The notes below the pieces were generated by a model. That model saw nothing but the letters and a program-made list of their open reading frames with translations. It ran no database searches and was not told the DNA's origin. The position numbers were made by a program, and so were the translations under genes. DNA of 64,000 nucleotides. Origin: Exophiala sp. HKRS030. Its lineage: Eukaryota; Ascomycota; Eurotiomycetes; Chaetothyriales; Herpotrichiellaceae. Location of the stretch: the NCBI GenBank assembly GCA_023897205.1, contig JAHWDD010000007.1:4960001-5024000 (forward strand), given 5' to 3'. The stretch's first letter is position 1. Each line of letters begins with the position of its first letter. This document shows, piece by piece, positions 33,154 to 44,174 of the stretch.

Positions 33154-35101
33154 TTATATTCGCCCCCTTTCAAGGAAAGAACTAGGAATCTGTACATGTT
33201 TGGCTCGTAAATATTCTGCCAGATTCTTTCCTAGCGCATCGTAACTTGAAGTGGCGGCTACGCCTCGATCCAGGTGATCTTTCAAGAGAAAATGGACAGC
33301 TACAAGATGTGGTCAGAGAAGCATAATGGCCAACCTGATAGAGTGAAAGACTTACAGCGAATATGGGGAAGCTCGAAGCGTTCGATGCGCTTTCCAGAAT
33401 ATGTATTCTGCAGAAGGGCTTTTAGGCCTTGCACCGAAAGGAGAGCCCGCAGCCATTCGTACTCGTCGTCGTTGGATACGAAAAAGCCAACATTTGCGTC
33501 AGACCCCTTGTCGCCGGATCGAGCATGAACCACATAACCCAAGGGAGCCGTGGTCGTGGGCCCGAAGCTCTCTAATGGGGAGACATCAACACTCTCCTCA
33601 ATCTCCTGCTCAAACTGGTAGGGCACGGTGTCCGCCGGAGGGTCAATAGCGATATGCTTGTTGGCGAAAGGAACATGGGCGACGTGTTTAATACGGTCGA
33701 GCGGCACTGTGGTGACAAAGTATTCGAAGTATGGTTTGGGAAATCCATGTCTTTGCTCCATGCCAAACGTGGCTCCAGGATATGCTGACATGACCATATT
33801 TAAACAAGGCTTCAAGAAGTTTCGAGGCGAGACAGGCTCAATTGTCCGTGCTTGAGCGAATATGCGGAAGTCGACCGTCGCGGCGTCCTGGCTGGCTGGG
33901 TTGATAGGACAATCGCCGGTCGTGGTGAACACAAGCTTGGAGAATTTGTCGGTGTCGAGGCAAAAGCGTAACTGTTCTTCCAACATTTTGGCTTTTTCTG
34001 CAATGTCGAGACCAGTCATGAAATAGTGGACCTCTGCCTGATATCCTCCCTTTGCTGTGATCCCGACCTTTGTGGTCGCCGGAGGCTTCTCATATCCCAC
34101 ATTGCAGACATAGACCAAGTCTGGTCCCGTTTGCTCCATCTTGATCTGGTCAACTATGGCCACCACGTCCGAGTTGTAATAACGTTTGCCCTGAAGCTCA
34201 TAGAGTAGCTGAGCTCTCACGGTGTTCAAGGAAACTTCTCCACCAACCTCTGGCCGATCCTCCATTCCGATCTCGAATGTGCCATCATGACGGATAGAGG
34301 CAATCGGCAACCCAAGAAGAGGCGTGGGGCCCCGCCGCATAGTCTTGAATCCAGAATAGTTGCCTCCCGTGACGTAGTACGAGCATTCGATTAGATGACC
34401 AGCAATGAGGGCATGAGCCAGCTCCGAGAGAGATTCTCGCGTCCAGTCATGCCAGTATGCAGCCGCCGCCATGGTAGGGGCTGCATCGGCTACCCTGCCA
34501 CAGACAACGATGTCTGCGCCTTGGCGAAATGCTTCAGTGATACCCCAGCTGCCTAGATAGCATTGTGCATAGATGGGCTCAAACTCCCAGGACTCAATTT
34601 GTTGACCTTTAGAGGAATGTTAGTGTTCATCTTACTGTGATGCTAGAGATACTGACCTGTGGTAATGTTGCGAAACTTTAGGCCCTCTTTGCGACCCTGC
34701 TGAATGACATCGTACACTTCGTCGCCTTCCACCCATGCGGCTTTCAGATTCAGACTCTGCTCTTTGATCATCCGCTCTAGCTCCAGATATAGCTTTTCCG
34801 TGTCACTACAGCCTGCATTGACCGCCAACTTGATGCCATTGCGAGATATATCTTGCAAGCACGGTCCAATTGACTCTAGGAAGTTCGCCTCGAATTGTGC
34901 TTCCAGTTCCTCCGTCTGACTGTCGATCCCAGAAGCTTTCATAGCGCCTCTGGATGCCATATTATACTCTGACATCCAGTCGCCAACAATAAAGTCAATG
35001 TCATTCCGTTTGGCAAGAACGGCCATGTTCTCTGAAAGGTCGGTCACTGCCCCCATAGAATTTCCGATGCGCGCTGCGCGTCTGACATTGAGAGAACCCA
35101 T
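33154..35101 (-). CDS. AtuA-family protein (DUF1446 plus AtuA-like C-terminal domain)
   Basis: Exons 35101-34657, 34606-33356 and 33299-33154 join in phase to 613 aa. The N-terminal DUF1446 domain starts RAARIGNSMGAVTDLSENMA and includes DFIVGDWMSEYNMA, KLAVNAGCSDTEKLY and ADIVVCGRVADAAPTMAAAA; GLPIASIRHDGTFEI follows. The C-terminal ferredoxin-like AtuA domain has YVVHARSGDKGSDANVGFFV and, in the last exon, AVHFLLKDHLDRGV-like sequence. Bacterial atuA belongs to acyclic terpene (citronellol/geraniol) use, but its biochemical role is not established. Here it opens a run of catabolic genes and is divergent from the MFS carrier at 35767. No biotin carboxylase pair (atuC/atuF type) is visible nearby. 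Confidence 0.88.
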
Positions 35102-35766
35102 TGTGTTACTGGTATTTGACGTGGGCTTCTATAACAACTAACTATCAGATTGTACGAGCTCGATGTTGTACTCACTGGGAAGCATGGAGAATAACTGTCT
35201 AAGTATACGATTCTGCGGTGTGAAATTTATTACCTATAAGCGACTGCCGAGGTCAGCATGGTTCGAAGCTAGAGAGTTTGGATCCGGGCCTATGATCGGC
35301 GTCCTAGGTAGGGTCGAGGGGATTGATTCACTTGAAGTCACCGGTCTTGGATTGTCATCGGCTTCGGATCTGGCTACATTCAGGGAGGTTCCAGGTCTTC
35401 GGTTACGTAAACGCCGGCCGGCGACTTGGAAACAGTCGTGATAGGACAGCTGTAAAGATTGGGCGTCCTACCATCGTGGGCCCGGCCGAGGCTTCAAGGC
35501 CAATTGCAACTTCGCTTTGCGACAACCCACGGATTCGACCTCCACGAATGCCAGGCATGAAGGTTGAGTTTGTGCACAAAGCTTGCGTGGAATCTAAGTA
35601 TCACAACATGGACTACCCCAGGGGGAAATCTGAGAGCTCCACATACGCGGTAGTGTCTATATAGTGGTCTTCCCCAGGCACTGAGTCAATCATTCCCTCA
35701 CAATCGTCGCCGTCAAAGCAAGACAGCCGATAACAAAACAGATTACAGCAAGAACAAGCAGCGAAA
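35102..35766. promoter_or_regulatory. divergent promoter between AtuA-family gene and MFS carrier
   Basis: The 665 bp separate start codons at 35101 and 35767. A CGG-rich palindrome (CGCCGGCCGGCG) lies at about 35412-35423; paired CGG triplets are the usual core of Zn2Cys6 regulator sites. That it is bound is unproven. Confidence 0.5.
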
Positions 35767-37658
35767 ATGAAGGGCAAGGTCACGTCTTTCAATTTCATTC
35801 TCGTATTCTTCGTCTCCCTGGGCTCCTTTCTTTATGGCTTCAACTCTTCCATCATGGGAACGGTGTTTGGCCTACCATATTTCTATTCATATTTCAACCT
35901 GGACACAACCGGCCCAAGGGCAAGTTTCACCAATAACATTCTAGGTGGTAAGGACAATGTGCTTCCTTCCACGGTCAATGGACTAATTGAATTGTCTGTC
36001 TCAGCTTGCAATGGTCTTTATTCTGCCGGTGGTATTTTTGGATGCATCTGCCTTCCGTGGCTGGCCAATTCCCTCGGCCGAAAAGTTACCATCCAGATTA
36101 CCTGCGCGGTATGCGTTGTTGCAGCCACCCTGCAGTGTGCGGCGGTCCAGATTGCTATGTTGTTGGTGGGAAGATTCTTTGGTGGATTTGGGTAAGTTAT
36201 GACTTCTCCTATCTCACACACTGAGTAGCCTCGGCTGACCATCAAACTCCGTAGCGCCGCCATGATGAACTGCATCGTCCCCTTGTATATGTCAGAAGTG
36301 TCTCCCCCAGCTCAACGTGGCAGGCTTGTTGGCCAGCATGGCTTCCTGCTTGTCATGGGTTATGCTCTTGCTGGCTGGACTGGCTTGGGTTGTTATTTCG
36401 AGACAAATCCTCAGGTCCAATGGCGCCTCTGTCTTGGTCTACAACGTAAGAGAAGTGGAAATCAAATATATCATGATGCTTTTCTAACTAAGCCACAGTG
36501 GTTGCACCACTTATACTGGCACTAGGGAGCCCCTGGATACCTGAGTCTCCAAGATTCCTGCTCAAACAAGATCGCGCAGCAGAGGCGTTGGACCTCTTAC
36601 GCCGTCTTCACGAATCCCCTAACGATCCAAACTATTTGATGGCTCGTGAGGAGTGCGCACAAATCCAGAATCAGCTACGTGCTGATGCACTTATGCCTAA
36701 AGGCTTCTTGGCTACTCTTAGAGTTCCGTCGTATCGGAATCGCTTTTTGCTTGGAATTTTTGTTCAGTATGCACAGTTTATTCCTAGAGATATCCTCTGC
36801 TGATCCTGGTATAGGTTCTTGGCCCAGTCCACTGGTGTACTAGTCGTCAACAACTACCAAGTTATCCTCCTTAATGGTTTGGGAGTGACAGGTTTTATGC
36901 CCTTATTACTGTACGCGGTCTACGCGAGCTGGGCCGCGGTGCTCAACTGTGTCTCGGCGTTCATCGTGGACAGAGCAGGCCGCGTGCGCATGCTCTGCAT
37001 CGGTCTTGTACGTTTGCTGTGACTCCCATTTCAAAATTTGCAGAGCTGATTCCCTCAACCGTAGACCGGCTGCTCTTTGATGATGACGGTCTATACTGCT
37101 CTTGTCGCGTCATTTTCCGGAACCAGTAACAAGGCGGGACAGGCTTGTGCCGTTCTCTTCTTGTATCTTTTCGTCACATTCTATGCCTCCTGCATTGATG
37201 CTGTCAGCTATGTCTACTGCTCGGAAATTTTCCCAACTGAACTTCGCGCCGGCGGCATGAGCGCCTCTGTTGCTACCTTGTTTGCCACTACTCTTCGTAT
37301 GTTCATCTCTCGATACAGACTGGTACATTTATGCTTATCAAATTTAGTGTATACTCAACCCGCACCAACAGCTTTCGCAAACATTGGGTGGAAGTACTAC
37401 CTAATCTTCATCCTGGTCCCCATTCTCGGCGTTCCGATCCTATACTATATTGCTCCAGAAACAAAAGGCCTGAGCCTGGAAGAGGTTGCTGCTTGCTTCG
37501 GAGATGAGGTCGCCATGGATCTCACCCACATGTCCAAAGAGGAGCGCGAGCTAGTGGATCAGGAGTTGTTGAATGGCCACATCAGTGCTACGGACATTCC
37601 ACGTGCTAATGATAAGCATATGGCGATGGCAAAAGATGAACAAAGAGAAGTGGCTTGA
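35767..37658 (+). CDS. MFS hexose/lactose-permease-type carrier
   Basis: Six exons: 35767-36191, 36255-36445, 36499-36766, 36815-37007, 37065-37296 and 37348-37658, total 539 aa in phase. Sugar-porter signatures are in order: LYGFNSSIMGTV in helix 1, LGRKVT loop, VGRFFGGFG, SEVSPPAQRGRLVGQHGF, PESPRFLL, DRAGRVRML, SEIFPTELRAGGMS and PETKGLSLEEV. Twelve helices are expected at the plasma membrane. The cytosolic C-terminus (SKEERELVDQELLNGHIS) resembles lactose/hexose permease relatives, but sugar-porter family members in fungi also carry aromatic and other small organic compounds, so cargo is open. It is divergent from the AtuA-family gene, which suggests shared control. Confidence 0.9.
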
Positions 37659-38329
37659 TATTGAAAGACACATATCTTGAATTCTACGTAATAGGGGAAT
37701 GGTGGTACGGAGTGATCCAAATCGCAACACAAAGGGCCTGGGAGATCTCCTTCACAACAAAACAAAACAACCTAGAAAACACAAATTCGGGTCTAGGGTA
37801 AAAAAGAATTCTAGTATACATTCTTACCTACTACAGCCCCGTACTTTGCGTCACTGCGGTCAATATTATGAATTTGCTCTGTTAAAAAATGCACAATGAT
37901 ATCTCCCTAAGCAAGAGTCGAAGATCCTCTTTTACGTTTTCCTATATGCAGCGGCGGGAGCACCTGAAATTACAATACTTTAGCCTCGAAGCCCTTAACG
38001 AAATCGGCACTATCTCGGATGCTGAGACTGAGGTGAGTATTCGCATTCCCAGAATGGCCCCAGGTGGCACTGTCGATACAGAGGGCCACCAAGAACAGAC
38101 TCGACTACTTGACTGACTGTATGATACCGCACGCTGCCCAGGTATATCGTCCGACTTTCAAAACTAGATGACGAGTAGAAGATACCAGACTAACTCTGGA
38201 CTGTTGAGAACTCTGATATCATCAACAAGCGAGTCAAAACGCTGGTCTTGGAGGCATATTTCTTCAATTTGCAGTAGGCGATAGTGGACTTGAAGTACAA
38301 GTTCAGAATTTACGGGTGTATTTCCTAGT
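37659..38329. other. convergent intergenic region
   Basis: About 670 bp between two stops. No gene is seen; short frames at 37699-38116 lack any conserved content. Confidence 0.45.
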
Positions 38330-39156
38330 CTACACACCTCTGCCACCATCTACATCCAAATTGACTCCTGTAATGAAGGCGCTCTCGTCACTTGCGAGAT
38401 ACAAAGCAGCATGAGCGACATCATAGGGATCTGCAAGTCTACCTAGTGGGACATTGCCGATGAACTTATTGCGGTTCTCAGGTGTGTCTTCCACCCCAAC
38501 AAATGTCGAGAAGAGCCCAGTGCCTGAAAGAAGAGGGCAGAGTCCATTAAATCGAATCTGATTAGCTCCAAACTCTGCAGCCAGACCTCTTGTAGCCTAT
38601 TTTATCAATATGTATCAGTCGTAGTTACATCAAGATCAATTCTCGCACTCACATTGGCAACGGCAGCTTTGCTGGCATTATACCAGACCAATCCTGGCCT
38701 GGGTCTCGTACTTCCGATGCTCGCAACGTTGATTACCGACCCGCCTTTGCCTTGCTCTACCATTTTGGAGACGAAAATGTTGACACTGTGGTAAACACTC
38801 TCCAAATTGACGGCAATGCACTTCTGAAAGTCCGAAGTGGTTACTGTGAGAGTCGGTTTGTTCCGATAGCTTGCACCGGCATTGTTGACGAGAATGTCGA
38901 TGGAACCGAACTTGGACAAGACAAATTCCAGAGCGTTCTTCCAGGCAGCCTCTGACGTGACGTCCAGGTTGAGGTAGTGAATGTTGGGATACTTGCTTGC
39001 AACAGCTTCTCCATTCTGGTCGTTGATATCGGCCGCAATAACATCTGCCCCATGAGTGGCAAAGAGCGTGGCAATGGCAGCACCGAACCCGCTACCAGCA
39101 CCCGTCACCAGTGCAATTTTACCAACAAGCCGTTGAGCTTTAGGTTCCTGCGCCAT
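38330..39156 (-). CDS. short-chain dehydrogenase/reductase (classical SDR)
   Basis: Exons 39156-38653 and 38596-38330 give 256 aa. TGAGSGFGAAIA near residue 20 is the NAD(P)-binding TGxxxGxG motif, with VIAADIND at the end of the second strand pointing to NAD preference through its Asp. NNAG is near residue 93, Ser in NVASIGS and Tyr/Lys in WYNASKAA form the catalytic group, and the C-terminus FITGVNLDVDGGRGV is the usual classical-SDR ending. It likely interconverts a secondary alcohol and a ketone. It is divergent from the Baeyer-Villiger-type monooxygenase at 39848, so it may make that enzyme's ketone substrate; this is inference from order. Confidence 0.9.
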
Positions 39157-39847
39157 TGTCCTTCAATTGCAGATCCTGGTAATTTGTGTGTAGTTGTGCG
39201 TAAAATATTATTGACTTATACTGTAGAGGTAGGCTCTGGCCGAAATTCAGGCAATGAGACTCTCGATATGACCCAAACGTACCGAAGCCTTGTTAATATT
39301 GTTCAGTTGACATGGGCCCTTATAGTGAACGGTGACTCGATGATGGGGAGTTTCGCGTACTTGGCTCAATAACAAGCCGACCGACCGATATAATCTTGTG
39401 ATACCGAACTAGATCTCTAGAGTCCGCCAGAGTGGTAACGGCAGGCACTTCACACCCAAATGAATGAAGGGATATCCCTGAGCCTCGGCTGTTCATGCTC
39501 TGTCAGGCTGGTTGGCACGAGCGAGATGCCGAGATCATGAAGCCGGTGAATTCGGCAATTTGCCCACAAAGAGGTCACGCAACCCCGGATTTACCTTGCC
39601 TGCGCGTTAACCGAATGGGTGCCTTCTCCTTTGGCACGGTCGATTGGGAAGAGTCCCGGATTGCCGTGCTGTACGCTTGTCGGTGTCTTGCACATCGACT
39701 CTCGTGACCAAGCCATTAAATTACTGGCCTAGAAGTTTCCTATATTCTCCAGAAAAGTGATCTTGTCAATCATCTCTCGACCACAAACGTAATAACAAAC
39801 TTCAAATCTAAGAGCTAATCTATCGGGCTTACACCCAGCTTCGCAGC
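39157..39847. promoter_or_regulatory. divergent promoter between SDR and Baeyer-Villiger monooxygenase
   Basis: The 691 bp hold two identical CCCGGATT octamers (39584-39591 and 39655-39662) and a CCG-N7-CGG arrangement at 39543-39555. Inverted or everted CGG triplets are typical Zn2Cys6 sites. Binding is not demonstrated. Confidence 0.5.
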
Positions 39848-41945
39848 ATGGTCGCACCATCGACTGAATCTACAGTACCTTCCTTGAGCGAACACAAGGT
39901 AGTAATTCCAAAACATGTTGGTAGCAACAAGCCAGGAATTCAATATCCTTCGTCAGAGAAGAGACCTGCTTTCTCACCCGAGTGGGTTATCTCAGCGCCG
40001 TCAGGATACAAGATTTCAGAACATTTGATCGGCGAGCCACCGATCAGCAAAGAACCATTCCGGATCCTGTGTATAGGTGCTGGGGCATCCGGGATCGACT
40101 TTCTGCATCATGCTGTCACCTTGAATGCGTTCCAGGGTCTCCAGGTTGAGGTCTTTTGTTATGAGAAAAACCATGATGTTGGTGGAACTTGGCTGGAAAA
40201 CAGGCAAGCCATCCTTAGTTTGGATCGCTATGGTTGAAAACTGGCTAATATACGATAGGTATCCCGGTTGTGCCTGTGACATTCCCAGTGTCAGCTACCA
40301 GTTCTCCTGGAAACCAAAGTCCGATTGGACGAGTTTCTACTCTGGCAGCAGGGAGATCTGGCAGTATATGCGTGATATCGTTGACGAAGAGGATCTAATG
40401 AAATATATTCAGCTGTCTACAGAGGTCACAAATGCAGCTTGGAACGAGAAGAAGTCTCGGTGGGTGGTGCAATCTCGCACCAAAGAAGACCGCAAGATTC
40501 GAGAAGAGGAATTTCATTTTATCGCTAACGCCTCGGGCTTTCTCAAGTATGTGTCCTCGTGGCCCAACGAAGTTTTCTTACTTATTTGAATGTTCAGTGC
40601 ATGGAAGTGGCCGGATATACCGGGGTTGCATGAGTTCAAGGGCAAACTTTACCATACTGCCACCTACGATGATTCTGTTGATTTGAAAGGAAAACGTGTT
40701 GCTGTCATTGGCAGTGGAAGTTCTGGAGTTCAGACGGTGGCAACCATTTGCAAAGATGTTGACAAGCTCTATCACTGGGTCCGAAGTCCAATCTGGGTGA
40801 CAGCCGGTTATGGATCAAAATATGCAAGCGATTCAGGCGAAAATTTCGATTGTAAGTTCAAAGTTGTCAAGTAGGGACGATCTGTCTCTAACGTGACCCA
40901 GATTCGGAGGAACAAAAGGCCTCCTGGGGTAAGGACAAGGGTGAATATCTCAGGTACCGGAAGATGGTGGAGAGAGAATTGAATATCCGATTCAAGTTCA
41001 TATTGCGGAATACCAAAGAGGCTCAAGAGGCGCTAGAAGTGAGTTATTCCACGACAACTTACACCTAGTCTGGCTTGCTGACCAAAGTTATCGTAGTACT
41101 CATATGAGGAGATGTCAAGGAGGTTGTCGTATGACCAGGAGTTGATATCACACATCATTCCTACGACTTTCAACGTCGGATGCCGCCGTCCGACTCCTGG
41201 AACTGGATATCTCGAGGCTTTAACATCTCCCAAATCCAAAGTCTATTTTGAGACGGTTCATTCAATCACCCCTGGAGGGTTCAAGCAAACATCAAATAGT
41301 GAAGAAGTACCAGTGGACGTCATTATCTGTGCGACAGGTTTCGACACGTCCTTCCGACCTCGATATCCGGTCATTGGCTTGAACGGCACTAACATCAGCG
41401 ACCTTTGGCAGGACCATGCCCTTGGGTATATCAGCACAGGCGTCCCAGACATCCCAAACTACTTCACTTATTTTGGACCTTACGGCCCAGTTGCTCAGGG
41501 CTCCCTTCTCCCCGTGGCTACTGCGCTCTCCCACAACTTGGTTGCCATCATCAAGAAGATGCGCATAGAGCACATCAGGCGACTCTCGCCCAAACCAAGT
41601 GTTGTTGCGGATTTCGGTGAACACGCTAAGACATATCATAACCGTACTGCCTGGACAGACGGATGCCGGAGCTGGTTCAAGCAAGGCCGGGTAGATGCAA
41701 ACCCAATCGTTTGGCCGGGAACCCGACTACATTACTTTGATGTGCTAGCATCCCCCAGGTTCGAAGATTACGACATTCAATATCTCAGTGGAAACAGATG
41801 GGGATGGCTAGGTAATGGCTTTTCCACGATCGAATACAACGATGGTGATTTAACCTACTATCTGGGAGAGGAGCCAGCTGTGGATGAAAAGAAAAGTATC
41901 ACGAATGGTGAAACCACCAAGAAAACAGCAGAGATTGGAATATAA
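39848..41945 (+). CDS. Baeyer-Villiger-type flavin monooxygenase (class B)
   Basis: Exons 39848-40203, 40259-40546, 40598-40851, 40902-41038 and 41097-41945 give 627 aa in phase. CIGAGASGIDFL (residues about 75-86) binds FAD, GTWLENRYPGCACDIPSVSY is the conserved GTWxxNRYPGxxCD block, LHEFKGKLYHTATYDD matches the BVMO fingerprint FxGxxxHxxxW/Y-D, AVIGSGSSGVQ (about residue 255) binds NADPH, and VIICATGFDTSFRP is the ATG motif. The first intron uses a GC donor (GCAAGC, 40204-40258) and splits the GTWxxNRYPG block. The family inserts one oxygen next to a ketone carbonyl, giving an ester or lactone. Neighbouring SDR and aldehyde dehydrogenase genes fit a ketone-degrading route. Confidence 0.92.
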
Positions 41946-42562
41946 TCTCCGAGTAGAGTGGCTTGAAAGGTGGCAGGGCTTATCGAGAATTTTGTCTTCG
42001 TAGCCCTGTAATACATCATCTGATTTTTATCAAATCATAGCTGTAAGCTTGATTATGAATCTTTCTCGTAGCCTAGGATGATCTTTACATCAGCTACGAT
42101 CGAGATATGTGATTATCAAAGGTTCGAAGAAGAGAAATTGTATCTCGATACAAGGAACAATGTGTAAGGGGGACCTGTGACATTCCGATTAACTGTAAAT
42201 TAGAAGTGTTCTCAACGAGGATAACTTTACCGCGATTGCTTGGTTGATAGATCCAGGGGCCGACAGAGTTCAAATCCATGGAGTAGTAACATCGGTTTTG
42301 TTTAGTTCTCACTAATAATGCATGCTCCTGGAAGCCGACTAAACTTCCCCAGCCGGCTGGAAGGAAACGCCCGGCATCTTGACCCCTACCTCGAAAACCG
42401 AGTTGTTCGACATGAGTTCCGATATCGGCAGGTAGGCAGCCGAATCGAGTATGCGCTGCGTTTGACAACGAAGATGTTATACTTCATCAAGAAGGGTCGC
42501 TATATAAATGGAACAAGAATGGGTTCGGCCATTGACAGAAAGCTATCTGAGGTTGCAACAAA
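41946..42562. other. intergenic, promoter of the lyase-family gene
   Basis: About 620 bp between two same-strand genes. No open frame with support; a TATATAAATG string precedes the downstream gene at about 42500-42509. Confidence 0.45.
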
Positions 42563-43556
42563 ATGGGTAGCATCAACAACCATACAATCTCTTGCAAGGA
42601 GACAGCAGCAAAACGACTGCGAACGCTGATTGAGAGCAAGTCAGATATCATAATTGCCCCAGGAGTCTATGATGGACTCAGTGCTCGAACAGCCCTTGAG
42701 GTTGGATTTGATTGTCTATACATGGTATATCCCCTAACATATTGATGTGGAAATCCGTGAAATGTGGTATCTAACAAGGACACTTTCTCAGACCGGGGCA
42801 GGAACTGTGGCTTCAAGACTGGGTCAACCAGACCTCGGATTCGCATCTCTCGACGATATGAGCAACCATGCCGAAATGATTGCGAACCTCGACCCAGCCA
42901 TTCCACTCATTGCGGATGCCGACACTGGGTACGGAGGTCCCAACATGGTCGCGCGAACTGTGGCGAGATACCATCGTGCAGGTGTCGCAGCATTGCACAT
43001 CGAGGACCAGATTCAGACGAAACGATGTGGTCATTTGGGAGGCAAGGCTGTGGTTGACCGTGAGGTCTTTACGCAGCGCATCAAGGCTGCCTACCAGGCC
43101 CGCTTGCGGCTTGGATCCGACATTGTCATAATCGCTCGGACGGACGCGCTGCAAACCCACGATTATGATGAAGCTGTAGCTCGACTGGAGGAAGCTTTCG
43201 CAGCCGGGGCGGACGTTGCTTTCTTAGAAGGTATCCTTTCACGGGAGCAAGCTGAACAAGTCTGTAAAGATCTGTCACCCAAACCCGTTCTGCTCAACAT
43301 GGTTGAGAATGGTGCAACGCCCTCATTCACTCCCGCTGAATGCCAGGAGATGGGCTTCCGCATCATCATCTTCCCTTTCGCTACTATCTTCCCGGCATAT
43401 CAGGCCTCACGTGAAGCTTTGGTCAGACTCAAGAAGACTGGGAAGACTGGCCTGGCTTCTGAATATACGCCCAGGAAGCTCTTCACTATCGTGGGTCTGG
43501 AGGAAGCAAGCAAAATTGACGCTCAAGCCGGAGGCGAAATGTATGGAGCAGTTTAG
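42563..43556 (+). CDS. isocitrate lyase/PEP mutase superfamily enzyme
   Basis: Exons 42563-42724 and 42792-43556 give 308 aa. IIAPGVYDGLSARTALEVGF is the N-terminal barrel strand, then TGAGTVASRLGQPDLGF, PLIADADTGYGGPNMVARTV with the metal-binding Asp pair, and IEDQIQTKRCGHLGGKAVV. The KRCGH motif with its Cys is the gating loop of the lyase branch (methylisocitrate lyase, 2,3-dimethylmalate lyase), while phosphonate mutases lack it. ARTDALQTHDYDEAVARLEE and LNMVENGATP follow. It likely cleaves a C-C bond of a short branched hydroxy-dicarboxylate. The short fungal form without glyoxysomal signal and its cluster position suggest a catabolic lyase. The exact substrate cannot be read from sequence. 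Confidence 0.88.
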
Positions 43557-44174
43557 TAGGGGTTGGATGCTTTTAGAAAGGTGGAATGACTGCACATAGT
43601 CCAGAGAGCACCAAAAGATTATCCCTCCAAAAAAAATGATCAAAGTTCAGTATCAAAACGCTTCTCATTGTAATTCTTTGAGTCTGAGAGTATGAAATTG
43701 ATGACGCAAGTTCTTCGATACCGTATGGGAGATTTGCCCCATTGTTTGTACCTCCTTGAGATCTCAATCTCGATATCCGTTATGACTGTGTCTGTTCCAC
43801 CTGGGCGAACGATGTGCCATCCCGCTGGCTCACGGAGGACATTTCGCTCTCATTTCCTCAACGGAATGATAGAACTTCGGTCCGGCCACATTGGAACTAC
43901 AGGCGATCCGGCAACATGCTCGGCCACCGGGATATTAACATTGAGTTCGGCACCAGTTGGTCCAGGACTCAGTCGGTCCTCTTTTCGCAGAAGAACACCG
44001 GTGGCCTAGCGCAGAGCGCTTCGCTCGGATTGTCGTGACCACTGACTATAAGTCATGACTTGCAATCGCAAAGAAGCTCATGTATACAGTGCACATTTGC
44101 TTAAGACATTGAATACAGCAAGACTCTACAGTTGTGAGACAACGAGTGTTTAGTTCTCCTCATAAAGACACATC
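43557..44174. other. intergenic with one unresolved coding-like frame
   Basis: A + strand frame at about 43772-44038 reads CVCSTWANDVPSRWLTEDIS, then RPHWNYRRSGNMLGHRDINI and GTSWSRTQSVLFSQKNTGGL before TGA at 44036. It has a protein-like look but no start with support and no family that I recognise. It could be a terminal exon or a small orphan gene. The remaining sequence is the aldehyde dehydrogenase promoter. Confidence 0.3.
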
